Positions 24,624 to 32,978 of a stretch of 64,000 bases of DNA are shown piece by piece; within the stretch, counting starts at the first letter, position 1; each line of letters begins with the position of its first letter. The position numbers and the translations under genes were made by a program. This stretch comes from DATARN01 sp963851105 (GTDB lineage Bacteria > Actinomycetota > Acidimicrobiia > Acidimicrobiales > Palsa-688). The DNA is taken from positions 1-64,000 of the forward strand of contig CAWKNP010000013.1 in assembly GCA_963851105.1 (NCBI GenBank), written 5' to 3'. The notes under the pieces were generated by a model. That model had not been told where the DNA came from. It saw nothing but the letters and a program-made list of their open reading frames with translations, and did not search any database.

Positions 24624-27600
24624 CTAAGAACAGCCGCTCGTACTCCCGCACGACGGGCAGGCGAAGCAGCTCCCGGCTCGTTGCATCTGGACCCCGCAGG
24701 TGTAGCAGTAGGGCGCATCCACAGGCCGGGGGCCTGCCGAGTGGCCATGAGCGGTGGCGCCACGCCCGCTGCGGTCATCCGACATCGACTCGACGACCGA
24801 TGACGACAGCGTCGTGTCCTCCTCGACCCCGGGCAATGTGGGCTGGAGCCGCTCGTCGGTCGTGAGGATGCCCAGCTCGGCGCGCTCGTCGAAGGTCAGG
24901 TAGTCGACCGCCAGGCGCCGGAAGATGTAGTCGACCAGCGACGAGGCGATGCGCAGCTCCCGATCGTCGGTCATGCCGGCGGGCTCGAAGCGCATGTTGG
25001 TGTACTTCTTGACGTACGTCGCCAACGGAACGCCGTGCTGAAGGCCGAGGCTCACGGCCACCGCGAAGGCGTCCATGATCCCCGCCAGGGTCGAGCCCTG
25101 CTTGGAGACCTGCATGAACACCTCGCCCGGGCGGCCGTCGTCGTACTCGCCCACCGTGACGTAGCCCTCACAGTCGGCGACGCGGAACTTGAAGGTCATC
25201 GACCGCCGCTTGCGGGGCAGGCGCTCGCGGACCGGCTGCTTGACGACGACGGTCTGGCGCTGCAGCGCCTTCTCCAACTCCGCCACCTTCAAAGCCAGCT
25301 CGGCGTCGTGGGCTTCGGGCTCGGACATATCGGGATCGGCCTGCGCCTTCTTGGTCGTCGCCAGGGGCTGGGCCACCTTGCAGTTGTCCCGGTAGATGGC
25401 GACTGCCTTGAGTCCGAGCTGCCACGCCTCGAGGTGCAGTTGCTCGACCTCTTCGATGGTTGCTTCCTCGGGCAGATTGACGGTGTTGTGGTTGACGATG
25501 CCGTTGCCCACGAACGCCTGGGTGGTGGGGACGGAGAGGTCGTACACCTCGCGCTCGCCCGCAGATCCGACGGAATCGACCGGGCTGAAGTGGAGGTTGT
25601 CCTCGAGCACGGTGCGCAGCCACTGCGGCAAACGCGGCCCCGCCACCGCCGCGACCTGCTCCAGCGTCCGGCGGCTCACGCACATCGCCCGGCGGTCGGT
25701 CAGGTAGCCGAAGTCCGAGCGCAGGGCCCGGGGCACCACCCGGTACAGGTCGTACGGCGAGATGCCGGGGACCACGTCGGCCCCGTTGCGATTGGGCTGG
25801 CGGCCGAGGCCGTGCAGGGCCTGGGCGAACGCCGCCTTGCGATGTTCCACGAACGGCACCAGGGCGAGCACGTCATGAGCCTGCTCGCCGACCGCGAACA
25901 ACTCCTCGTACGGGCGGCCATCTGCCTTGGCGAAGCGCACGGCGCGCTCATGGACGACGCCGAGGTTGGTGAGGACCGCCTGCAGATCGTCGAGCAACCC
26001 GGGTGACTCCGAGGTGAGGGCCCATTTGGCGGTGCCGCACATCGTGGCCTCGGCCGCCAGCGACAGCCCCTCCAGATAGGCGAGCACCATTTCCCGCGGG
26101 GAGCGCAGCACGGCATCGGGGACCCGCTTGTGGACCGCGCACTGACCGCATCCCAGCCGGTCGAACAGCTCGACGATGGCCTGGGACCGGAACTCGACGC
26201 GGGCGCCGGCTGGCCGGCCGTCGGGCCGCTGGATGGTGGCCGCCATGCCGAAGACCCGCTCGACGGTCGCCACCAGGCGATCGAGGACCTCGGTCACGTC
26301 GCTCGAGATCCTGATGGCCCAACCGGCACCCGACACCCGCCCGGCGGCCGCATAGGCACCGAGGAGGAAGGCCAAGTCGGTGGTCATCTCCGGGGGCCCG
26401 GCGGCGAGCAACTCACCGTTGTCGCCATGGTCAAGGCGGGCGGGCAGGACCGACCACAGGTCGTCGCCGTACTGCGTCGCCACGTAATCACCGATGACGA
26501 TCTCGTCGAGGCGGCGCCACTCGACGCCGTCGCCGCCCGACACCAGCAGGCGATGGTTGGATGTCCCCGTCACCCGGTGGCCGGAGCGCAGCACCACCGA
26601 GGTGACCGGCCGCGGGCCGCCATAGTAGAAGGCGGCGGTCTTCTGGGGCCCCGACAACGACGCCACTTCCCGGATCTCGTTGCGGTAGCTATCGGGCTGC
26701 TCCCCATGATGGAGGGTGCCGATCCTGATCAGGCCTTCGGCGGTCGTCAGCAAGGTCTCGCCGGTCACGCACTTGGAAATCGCCCCCGAGATAAAGGGCT
26801 GGACGGCGCCCATCATCCGCACATGGCCGCGGTAGTGAATGGTGTTGTCGCCCATGGAGCAGGCGAAAACGGGTAGATGCTCGGCGCGCAGCGCGGGCGC
26901 CCCGACGATCGACTTGTGCTCATCGATGTAGGCGATGATGGCGTCGACCTGGCGCTGGTCGTACCCGAGGCGGCGCAGGGCGCGCGGCACCGTCTGGTTG
27001 ACAATCGACATGGTCCCACCGCCAACCAACTTCTTGGTCTTGACGAGCCCGAGGTCGGGCTCGATGCCGGTGGTGTCACAGTCCATCAATAGGGCAATGG
27101 TTCCCGTAGGGGCCAAGACGGAGGCTTGCGAGTTGCGGACCCCGTACTGCTCGCCGGCCTCGACCGCGTCATCCCAGGCTTGCTGGGCGGCGCTCAACAG
27201 CTCGGTCGACACCAGTTCCTCGTCGATGGCGGCGACGGCGTCGCGGTGCATGCGCAGCACGTTGACCATCGCTTCACGATTCTCCGTGAAGCCCGAGAAG
27301 GGGCCCATGCGAGCCGCGGTCCGGGCCGACGTTGCGTACGCCTGCCCCGTCAACAAGGCGGTGATGGCCGCGGCCCACGCCCGACCGTCGTCGGAGTCGT
27401 ACGGCAGACCCTGCGACATCAGAAGGGCCCCCAAGTTGGCGTAGCCGATGCCCAGCTGGCGAAACCGCCGCGACGTCTCGGCGATCGATTCCGTCGGATA
27501 ATCGGCGTTCCCGACAAGAATTTCCTGGGCGGTAAAAAGAACTTCGATGGCGGCCTTGAAGCCCGAAACGTCGAAACTGCCGTCTTCCTCGTGGAACGTC

Positions 27601-28718
27601 AGCAAATTCAGAGATGCCAAATTGCACGCGGAGTCATCCAGGTGCATGTATTCACTGCACGGATTACTTCCGTTGATTCGCCCGGTGACGGGGGCGGTAT
27701 GCCACCGATTGATGGTGGTATCGAACTGCATGCCCGGGTCGGCGCATTCCCAGGTCGCCTTGGCGATCTGGCGGAACAGCGCTCGGGCCTTGACGGTCTG
27801 GATGGTCTCGCCCGTGGTGACCGACTTCAGGTGCCAATCGGTGTCGTCGAGCACCGCTTGCATGAAGTCGTCGGTAACCCGAACCGAGTTGTTGGCGTTC
27901 TGGTACTGGATCGAGTGGCTGTCCTTGCCGTCGAGGTCCATGTCGAAGCCCGCGTCGCGCAGGGCGCGCGCCTTGCGCTCCTCGATCGCCTTGCACCAGA
28001 TGAAGTCCTCGATGTCGGGATGATCGGCGTTGAGGATGACCATCTTGGCGGCACGGCGGGTCTTGCCCCCGCTCTTGATGGTGCCCGCCGAGGAGTCGGC
28101 GCCGCGCATGAAGCTGACCGGCCCCGACGCCGTCCCGCCGCCGCGCAATCCCTCCTTGGAGGACCGGATGCGCGACAGGTTGATCCCGGCGCCCGACCCC
28201 CCCTTGAAGATGGTCCCTTCCTCGACGTACCAGTTGAGGATGGAGCGCATCGAGTCGTCGACCGAGAGGATGAAGCACGCAGAAGCCTGCTGGGGCACGC
28301 CCTTGACGCCGATGTTGAACCACACCGGGGAGTTGAAGGCGGCCCGCTGGTGGATGATCAGGTAGGTCAGCTCGTCACGGAAGGCCTCGGCCTCGTCGTC
28401 ATCGACGAAGTAGCCCCCCTTGCGTCCCCACTCGGTGATGGTGTCGACCACCCGGCGGGTCACTTGCTTGAGCGACCATTCCCGCTCGGCGGTGCCGAGC
28501 GTCCCCCGGAAGTACTTCTGGGCCAGAATGTTGGTGGCATTGACGCTCCACCCCGCCGGGACCTCGACGCCGGGCTGCTCGAAGGCCACCGCCCCGGTCA
28601 GGTAGTTGGCGATGCGGGCATCGCGCCGCTCCCACCGAACAGTGTCGAACGGGTCCGTTCCCGCCGACGTGAACTGCCGGTGGATGCCAATCCCGATCCG
28701 TTCGGGCGCCATTGCCAT
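24624..28718 (-). CDS. nrdJ: Adenosylcobalamin-dependent (class II) ribonucleotide reductase with an intein
   Basis: The precursor has 1364 residues: an N-terminal half of 649, an intein of 429 and a C-terminal half of 286, so the spliced enzyme has 935 residues, normal for class II. It reduces ribonucleotides to deoxyribonucleotides using a B12-generated thiyl radical and works with or without oxygen. Seen motifs are FNSPVWFNIG, KGGSGAGINLSRIRSS, the active-site NPCSEYMHLDDSACNLASLN and a C-terminal zinc ribbon with CYTC and CPSC for redox relay. The ATG at 28718 has AGGGGAGGT upstream; an earlier in-frame start lacks one. Its promoter region holds repeats and a palindrome described separately. 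It converges with mtnA across 38 bases. Confidence 0.94.
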   Translation of the reverse strand: MAMAPERIGIGIHRQFTSAGTDPFDTVRWERRDARIANYLTGAVAFEQPGVEVPAGWSVNATNILAQKYFRGTLGTAEREWSLKQVTRRVVDTITEWGRKGGYFVDDDEAEAFRDELTYLIIHQRAAFNSPVWFNIGVKGVPQQASACFILSVDDSMRSILNWYVEEGTIFKGGSGAGINLSRIRSSKEGLRGGGTASGPVSFMRGADSSAGTIKSGGKTRRAAKMVILNADHPDIEDFIWCKAIEERKARALRDAGFDMDLDGKDSHSIQYQNANNSVRVTDDFMQAVLDDTDWHLKSVTTGETIQTVKARALFRQIAKATWECADPGMQFDTTINRWHTAPVTGRINGSNPCSEYMHLDDSACNLASLNLLTFHEEDGSFDVSGFKAAIEVLFTAQEILVGNADYPTESIAETSRRFRQLGIGYANLGALLMSQGLPYDSDDGRAWAAAITALLTGQAYATSARTAARMGPFSGFTENREAMVNVLRMHRDAVAAIDEELVSTELLSAAQQAWDDAVEAGEQYGVRNSQASVLAPTGTIALLMDCDTTGIEPDLGLVKTKKLVGGGTMSIVNQTVPRALRRLGYDQRQVDAIIAYIDEHKSIVGAPALRAEHLPVFACSMGDNTIHYRGHVRMMGAVQPFISGAISKCVTGETLLTTAEGLIRIGTLHHGEQPDSYRNEIREVASLSGPQKTAAFYYGGPRPVTSVVLRSGHRVTGTSNHRLLVSGGDGVEWRRLDEIVIGDYVATQYGDDLWSVLPARLDHGDNGELLAAGPPEMTTDLAFLLGAYAAAGRVSGAGWAIRISSDVTEVLDRLVATVERVFGMAATIQRPDGRPAGARVEFRSQAIVELFDRLGCGQCAVHKRVPDAVLRSPREMVLAYLEGLSLAAEATMCGTAKWALTSESPGLLDDLQAVLTNLGVVHERAVRFAKADGRPYEELFAVGEQAHDVLALVPFVEHRKAAFAQALHGLGRQPNRNGADVVPGISPYDLYRVVPRALRSDFGYLTDRRAMCVSRRTLEQVAAVAGPRLPQWLRTVLEDNLHFSPVDSVGSAGEREVYDLSVPTTQAFVGNGIVNHNTVNLPEEATIEEVEQLHLEAWQLGLKAVAIYRDNCKVAQPLATTKKAQADPDMSEPEAHDAELALKVAELEKALQRQTVVVKQPVRERLPRKRRSMTFKFRVADCEGYVTVGEYDDGRPGEVFMQVSKQGSTLAGIMDAFAVAVSLGLQHGVPLATYVKKYTNMRFEPAGMTDDRELRIASSLVDYIFRRLAVDYLTFDERAELGILTTDERLQPTLPGVEEDTTLSSSVVESMSDDRSGRGATAHGHSAGPRPVDAPYCYTCGVQMQRAGSCFACPSCGSTSGCS
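25485..26771 (-). other. Intein in NrdJ with a degenerate LAGLIDADG endonuclease
   Basis: 429 residues interrupt the reductase between GAISK and TVNLPEEAT; removing them restores the usual continuous SK-TVNLP sequence. It starts CVTGETLL (Cys1), has the block B pattern GHRVTGTSNHRLLV with its Thr and His, and ends VYDLSVPTTQAFVGNGIVNHN before Thr+1. Splicing residues are therefore complete. Two endonuclease-like helices at intein positions 132-146 (LAFLLGAYAAAG) and 230-242 (LAYLEGLSLAAEA) fit LAGLIDADG positions, but the acidic catalytic residues are replaced by Ala or Leu. So protein splicing should work while homing activity is probably lost. Confidence 0.88.
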
Positions 28719-28771
28719 GTGTCCAAGACCTCCCCTGCGTGGCCCGCCGACCCAGAGTCGCCATCGGTGTA

Positions 28772-28789
28772 ACCACAAGCTGTTGTGGT
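28772..28789 (-). promoter_or_regulatory. Palindromic operator-like site in the nrdJ leader
   Basis: ACCACAA and TTGTGGT are exact inverted arms of 7 bases around GCTG. The site lies about 36 bases downstream of the proposed transcript start and 53 bases before the nrdJ ATG. The CACAA-N4-TTGTG core is reminiscent of NrdR boxes, but the centre is not AT-rich, so this is only a resemblance. A second matching box was not found. Confidence 0.5.
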
Positions 28790-28829
28790 GCAATCCCCCT
28801 AGAGCAGCTGGAGACGCGAGATGTGGGTT

Positions 28830-28861
28830 ATATTACATCATCGTAGTTCCACTGCTGTCAA
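28830..28861 (-). promoter_or_regulatory. Predicted nrdJ promoter
   Basis: TTGACA on the minus strand (28861-28856) is a consensus -35 element. TGTAAT (28837-28832) lies 18 bases downstream, and the alternative TAATAT lies 20 bases downstream. This would give an mRNA leader of roughly 105 bases before the nrdJ ATG. The -35 falls inside the nearest of three 14 bp tandem repeats. Confidence 0.55.
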
Positions 28862-28895
28862 TCGTTGTCTGTGAATCGTTGGCTGTGAATCGTTG
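28854..28895. repeat. Three 14 bp tandem repeats at the nrdJ promoter
   Basis: GCTGTCAATCGTTG, TCTGTGAATCGTTG and GCTGTGAATCGTTG follow one another without gaps at 28854-28867, 28868-28881 and 28882-28895. Only the copy nearest nrdJ has the C that creates TTGACA on the minus strand. The 466-base region between nrdJ and glpK otherwise holds the promoter, the palindrome at 28772-28789, AT-rich DNA and the TACCGT of glpK. The array could be a regulator binding ladder. Confidence 0.7.
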
Positions 28896-29184
28896 ACATC
28901 CAGGCACCGGTAGCCCGATCGCATCAACGGTAGGGACCCCTGGCTGTGTACAACGAGGGGAACAAGGCTGTGAATTTCCGAAGTTGTCCACAACCGCGCC
29001 CGGCGCCGCATGATCAGGAACATTCAGCCAGTTTTCTGTTTGATCAGGCCGTTTCGTGGGGTAAGTCTTACGGAGCCGCCGAAGCTGCCCCCTCGGCGGT
29101 TTTACCCTGGCGCCGGCCCCCTCAGTCCCCGCCCCTTCGACGGGGGGGCCGCGCTGGGGATGCAACCCGCTACCGTGCGCCGGC

Positions 29185-30708
29185 ATGGCCGCGGTCATCG
29201 CCATCGACGCGGGCACGACCGGGGTCCGGGCCCTCGCCGTCGACGACTCCGGCCGGGTGGTCGCCTCGGCCTACCAGGAGTTCGCCCAGTACTACCCGCA
29301 GCCGGGCTGGGTCGAACACGACGCGGGAGAGATATGGGCGGCGGTCTCCAAGACCGTCGGCGCAGTAGCCGCCGAACTGCGCGACGCCGGCTCGGCCATC
29401 TCGGCCATCGGCATCACCAACCAGCGGGAAACCGTGATCCTCTGGGACCGCAGCAACGGCCGCCCGTGCCATCGGGCCATCGTCTGGCAGGACCGGCGCA
29501 CCGCCTCCCGCTGCCGGGAACTGGCAGCCGCCGGGCATCTCGATCGGGTCCGCCATCTCAGCGGGCTGGTCCTCGACCCCTACTTCTCGGCCACCAAGGT
29601 GGAATGGGTCCTGACCACCGGCCAGGTCGAGCCCACGCCTGAACTGGCCTTCGGAACCGTCGACAGCTGGATCATCTGGCAACTCACCGCCGGCGCCGTG
29701 CACGCCACCGACGCCTCCAACGCCAGTCGCACCTTGCTGTACGACATCAACCGGTTGGCGTGGAGCGACGAGCTGATCGAGCTGTTCCACATCCCGCCCG
29801 GTTGCCTTCCCGAGGTCCGCTGCTCGAGCGGCCGCTTCGGCGTAACGGCACCGGAGGTGATCCCGGGCTTGGCGGCGGGAATTCCCATCTCGGGTGTTGC
29901 CGGTGATCAGCAGGCCTCGTTGTTCGGCCAGGGGTGCTTCGAGGCGGGCATGACCAAGAACACCTACGGGACCGGCAGCTTCGTCCTCATGAACGTCGGC
30001 CCGACCTGCCCGCCGCCCGTCGAGGGCCTGCTGACCAGCGTCGCCTGGACCCTGGCGCGCCCCGAGACCACCGCCTACGCCCTGGAGGGCGCCATCTTCG
30101 TCACCGGCGCCGCCATCCAGTGGCTCCGCGACGGGCTCGGCATCATCTCCGCCGCCGCGGAGATCGGTCCCCTGGCGGCGTCGGTCGCCGACAGCGAAGG
30201 CGTCTACCTGGTGCCCGCCTTCGCCGGCCTCGGAAGCCCGTGGTGGGATCCCTACGCCCGGGGGACGATCGTCGGATTGAGCCGGGGCAGCGGTCGGGCC
30301 CAGGTGGCGCGCGCGGTGGTCGAAGCGATGGCGTACCAGACCCGCGATGTCGTGACGACCATGTCCGAGGCGTCGGGCCATCCCATCACCAGCTTGCGCG
30401 TCGACGGCGGAGCGTCGGTGATGGACCTCCTTTTGCAGCTCCAAGCGGACCAGTTGCAGATACCTGTGGCTCGTTCCCGGGTCGCGGACACCACCGCCCT
30501 GGGCGCCGCCTACCTGGCCGGGCTGGCCGAAGGCGTCTGGGGATCGCTCGACGAGCTGGCCGCCCTCTGGGGATCCGACGCCGAGGCGACACCGCAGCGG
30601 CGGGGCGACGAAAAGTACGAAACCTGGCTCCGCGCCGTCGAGCGAGCCCGGCGCTGGGAGCCCGAGGTCCCGCCGCCTGCCGCCCGCCGCCCAAGAAGCT
30701 CTGCCTAG
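29185..30708 (+). CDS. glpK: Glycerol kinase
   Basis: A 507-residue FGGY-family kinase making sn-glycerol 3-phosphate. It has AIDAGTTGVRALAVD at the start, SAIGITNQRETVILWDR, the IVWQDRRT block, GVAGDQQASLFGQGC and YGTGSFVLMN, then VDGGASVMDLLLQLQAD and TTALGAAYLAGLA. All are glycerol-kinase type. TACCGT lies 8 bases before the ATG with no ribosome site. A second FGGY kinase is at 54088-55536 next to glpD. The stop codon lies within a short direct repeat shared with the convergent regulator gene. Confidence 0.93.
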   Translation: MAAVIAIDAGTTGVRALAVDDSGRVVASAYQEFAQYYPQPGWVEHDAGEIWAAVSKTVGAVAAELRDAGSAISAIGITNQRETVILWDRSNGRPCHRAIVWQDRRTASRCRELAAAGHLDRVRHLSGLVLDPYFSATKVEWVLTTGQVEPTPELAFGTVDSWIIWQLTAGAVHATDASNASRTLLYDINRLAWSDELIELFHIPPGCLPEVRCSSGRFGVTAPEVIPGLAAGIPISGVAGDQQASLFGQGCFEAGMTKNTYGTGSFVLMNVGPTCPPPVEGLLTSVAWTLARPETTAYALEGAIFVTGAAIQWLRDGLGIISAAAEIGPLAASVADSEGVYLVPAFAGLGSPWWDPYARGTIVGLSRGSGRAQVARAVVEAMAYQTRDVVTTMSEASGHPITSLRVDGGASVMDLLLQLQADQLQIPVARSRVADTTALGAAYLAGLAEGVWGSLDELAALWGSDAEATPQRRGDEKYETWLRAVERARRWEPEVPPPAARRPRSSA

Positions 30709-30800
30709 GCCGCCCCGCCGGCCTCCGCCCTGTCCGCCCTCTCGGCCCTCCGCCTAGGCCGCCCCGCCGCCGCCTAGGCCGCCCCGCCGGCCTCCGCCCT
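30703..30800. repeat. Three 18 bp direct repeats spanning two convergent stop codons
   Basis: GCCTAGGCCGCCCCGCCG occurs at 30703-30720, 30752-30769 and 30772-30789; the outer two continue with the same 11 bases. The glpK TAG is inside the first copy and the regulator gene TAG (minus strand) is inside the third, both on the palindrome CCTAGG. No terminator hairpin is obvious here. Confidence 0.7.
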
Positions 30801-31811
30801 CTCCGCCAGCCCGGTTGCACCTTTGGCTCCGACCGCGCATCCCTCCTGAAAGCAGCGGCGGTAGGCCTGGGGCGTGGTGCGCACGATGCGCTGGAAATGC
30901 TGGCGCAAGTTGGCCGCCGTGCCCATCCCGCAGCGGGCCGCGATCATGTCGATTGAGACGTCGGTCGTCTCGAGGAGCTGCTGAGCCAGCACGACGCGCT
31001 GGCGCAGGAGCCACTGGTGCGGCGTCGTCCCGTGGGCGTCGACGAAGCGCCGGGCGAAGGTCCGGGGGCTCATCGCGGCCCGCCCGGCCAGTTCGCTGAC
31101 CGACAGGTCGCTATCGAGGTGCGCCACGGCCCAGTTCAGGGTTTCGGTGAACGGGTCGTGGGCGGGCAGGTCCTGGACCGGTTGGTTGACGAACTGGGCC
31201 TGGCCCCCGGCGCGGTGCGGCGGCACCACCATGCGCCGGGCCACGAGGTTGGCGGCCTCGGCTCCATAGTCGAGGCGCACGACGTGCAGGCACAGATCGA
31301 TGCCCGCGGCCGTCCCCGCCGAGGTGAGGATGTCGCCGTCGTCGACGTACAGCACGTCGGGGTCGACGTCGATCAAGGGGAAACGGCGGGCCAACTCGGC
31401 CGCGTGCCGCCAATGAGTCGTGGCGGGCCGGCCGTCGAGCAGGCCGGCGGCGGCCAGGATGAAAGCACCGGTGCACACCGACATGATCCGCGCGCCGCGC
31501 TTGTGGGCCTGGCGGAGCGCCTCCAGCAATTCCTGGTTGTTTTCGGCGTTGCCGGCCGGGACCAAGATAGTGTCGGCCCGTCGCAGCGCCTCGAGCCCGT
31601 GGCGGGTCCCGATGGTGAAACCGGTGGACGCGGTGATCGGTGACGGCCCGGCGGCGCAGACGACGAAGCGGTACCAGGGAGCGCCGACATCGTCGGACCG
31701 GTCGACCCCGAACACCTCGCAGGCCACCGAGAACTCAAAAGGCGACACCCCGTCGAATACCACAGCGGCGACGGTGTGGCGCCGGACTTTGTTGGCAGCT
31801 TCTTTTCGCAC
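30774..31811 (-). CDS. GlxA-type AraC family transcriptional regulator
   Basis: A 345-residue regulator. The N-terminal half is a DJ-1/PfpI-like domain (VAAVVFDGVSPFEFSVACEV and the nucleophile-elbow region RIMSVCTGAFILAAAGLLDG). The C-terminal half is an AraC double helix-turn-helix (LAGRAAMSPRTFARRF and IAARCGMGTAANLRQHFQ). Such proteins usually sense small metabolites through the first domain; the ligand is unknown. I chose the GTG at 31811; an in-frame ATG at 31856 is possible but lies 8 bases from the divergent gene's start. The last residues are Ala/Gly-rich and lie within a short DNA repeat. Confidence 0.88.
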   Translation of the reverse strand: MRKEAANKVRRHTVAAVVFDGVSPFEFSVACEVFGVDRSDDVGAPWYRFVVCAAGPSPITASTGFTIGTRHGLEALRRADTILVPAGNAENNQELLEALRQAHKRGARIMSVCTGAFILAAAGLLDGRPATTHWRHAAELARRFPLIDVDPDVLYVDDGDILTSAGTAAGIDLCLHVVRLDYGAEAANLVARRMVVPPHRAGGQAQFVNQPVQDLPAHDPFTETLNWAVAHLDSDLSVSELAGRAAMSPRTFARRFVDAHGTTPHQWLLRQRVVLAQQLLETTDVSIDMIAARCGMGTAANLRQHFQRIVRTTPQAYRRCFQEGCAVGAKGATGLAERAEAGGAA

Positions 31812-31863
31812 AGTGTCTATTCTGCCACTTACATCGCCTCGCCGCCAGGGTGACAATAGCTAC

Positions 31864-32037
31864 ATGTTCGCTGTCCATTGCCCCGGTCACGGCCGTCGAG
31901 TGCTGCTCTTCGCCGAGCACATCGAACAGCTCGTCAACCGTGCCGACGGCGTAGAGGTCCACTGGCGGTGCCCGTGCGGCACCGCCGGAACCCACCTCAT
32001 CGGCCGCCGGCACCCCGAACTTGTGGAGGTGGCCTAA
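31864..32037 (+). CDS. Small zinc-ribbon-like protein
   Basis: A 57-residue protein starting MFAVHCPGHGRRVLLF, with CPGH and CPC motifs that could bind a metal ion (HWRCPCGTAGTH). Its length and pattern fit a small actinobacterial protein commonly left unnamed. It is divergent from the GlxA-type regulator and its stop overlaps the start of the next small gene by one base (TAATG). Third-position G+C is high. Function unknown. Confidence 0.7.
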   Translation: MFAVHCPGHGRRVLLFAEHIEQLVNRADGVEVHWRCPCGTAGTHLIGRRHPELVEVA

Positions 32038-32207
32038 TGCACCCCGTCTTGCTTGCCGAGCTCACTGCTGACCGCCACGCTCGGCTGCTCCACCAAGCCG
32101 CGTCCCAGCGATTGCTCCGCCGCCAGCGTCCCGGCCCGCGGCGCCTGCCGCGGTCGCGCTGGCGCCTGCAGAGCCCCGTCGCCCGCCGCCCGCTGGTCAC
32201 GCCCTGA
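32037..32207 (+). CDS. Very small basic protein of unknown function
   Basis: A 56-residue protein starting MHPVLLAELTADRHARLLHQAASQRL and then Arg/Pro-rich to the end. The start MHP(V/Y/E)L..LA..R...LL is a pattern I associate with small unnamed actinobacterial proteins. Its ATG shares a base with the preceding stop (TAATG), which points to coupled translation. No motif assigns a function; the basic tail may be unstructured. Confidence 0.5.
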   Translation: MHPVLLAELTADRHARLLHQAASQRLLRRQRPGPRRLPRSRWRLQSPVARRPLVTP

Positions 32208-32227
32208 CGTAGTCCCGGCCGGTGCGG

Positions 32228-32905
32228 CTAGGGCGTTGCGCTCGGGTGGATCATGCGGCTTACCCTGGTCACCAGTTCCACCCAGCGGTGGTTGGCGATG
32301 CGGGCCAGGGCGTTCAGCTGCTGACGCTCCCGCGAGCGGAACGGTCGACCCCGGCGCCCAACTACCAGCACCATGCTGGCGGTGTCCAACTCGGCCCAGG
32401 CCACGTCGTCGGGTCCCCCCAGGCAGGAGCCGGGGACCGACGCCCGGCTCCCGGTGATGAATGCCTCCAACCACGGCGCCGGAGGAACGGGTCCGACGGT
32501 GGCGAGAGGAACAGGCGACGAGAGGTCGACCACCGCGGCCCAGTCGCCGGTGAAGTCATGGGCGGCGTGCGACGCCAAGCGGTCGAGGAGGGCGCTCACG
32601 TTGTGCTGATCCACCAGTACCGCGGCGGTCTCCAAGGCGTCGAGGCGAGGGTCGGACAACCAGTCGGCGGCGGGCCGCACATCCTCGACGTCGACCCCGT
32701 CGACCTCGGAGACCTCGGTAATCAGAAGCGGCACCAGGTCTTCGTCGGGCAGGTCGACGAGCAACTCGTCGATAGCACGGCCGCCGCCTCGCTCGAGGAT
32801 GTCGATCCCGACGAGATCGCCCCGCACCGCTCCGATGCGGCTGGCCACGGCGCCGAGGGCACCGGGCCGGTCGGGGACCCAGACCCGGACCACGAAGGTT
32901 GTCAC
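32228..32905 (-). CDS. ACT domain-containing protein
   Basis: A 225-residue protein. Residues 1-75 form an ACT fold (TTFVVRVWVPDRPGALGAVASRIG, then DIL and EVDGVDVEDV), a small-molecule sensing domain typical of amino-acid metabolism. The rest (about 80-225) has a GAF-like feel with VVDLSSP and a SMVLVVGRRGRPFRSRERQ strand, but I cannot assign it. The GTG start follows TAACGT by seven bases. It ends 20 bases from the convergent small gene. Role probably regulatory. Confidence 0.82.
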   Translation of the reverse strand: MTTFVVRVWVPDRPGALGAVASRIGAVRGDLVGIDILERGGGRAIDELLVDLPDEDLVPLLITEVSEVDGVDVEDVRPAADWLSDPRLDALETAAVLVDQHNVSALLDRLASHAAHDFTGDWAAVVDLSSPVPLATVGPVPPAPWLEAFITGSRASVPGSCLGGPDDVAWAELDTASMVLVVGRRGRPFRSRERQQLNALARIANHRWVELVTRVSRMIHPSATP

Positions 32906-32978
32906 TGTCGCAACGTTAGGGGGAGGGTGTAAACGGGGGGTTTCCCCGGCGGGACGGGGTGGTTACATCTGCGGTTGT

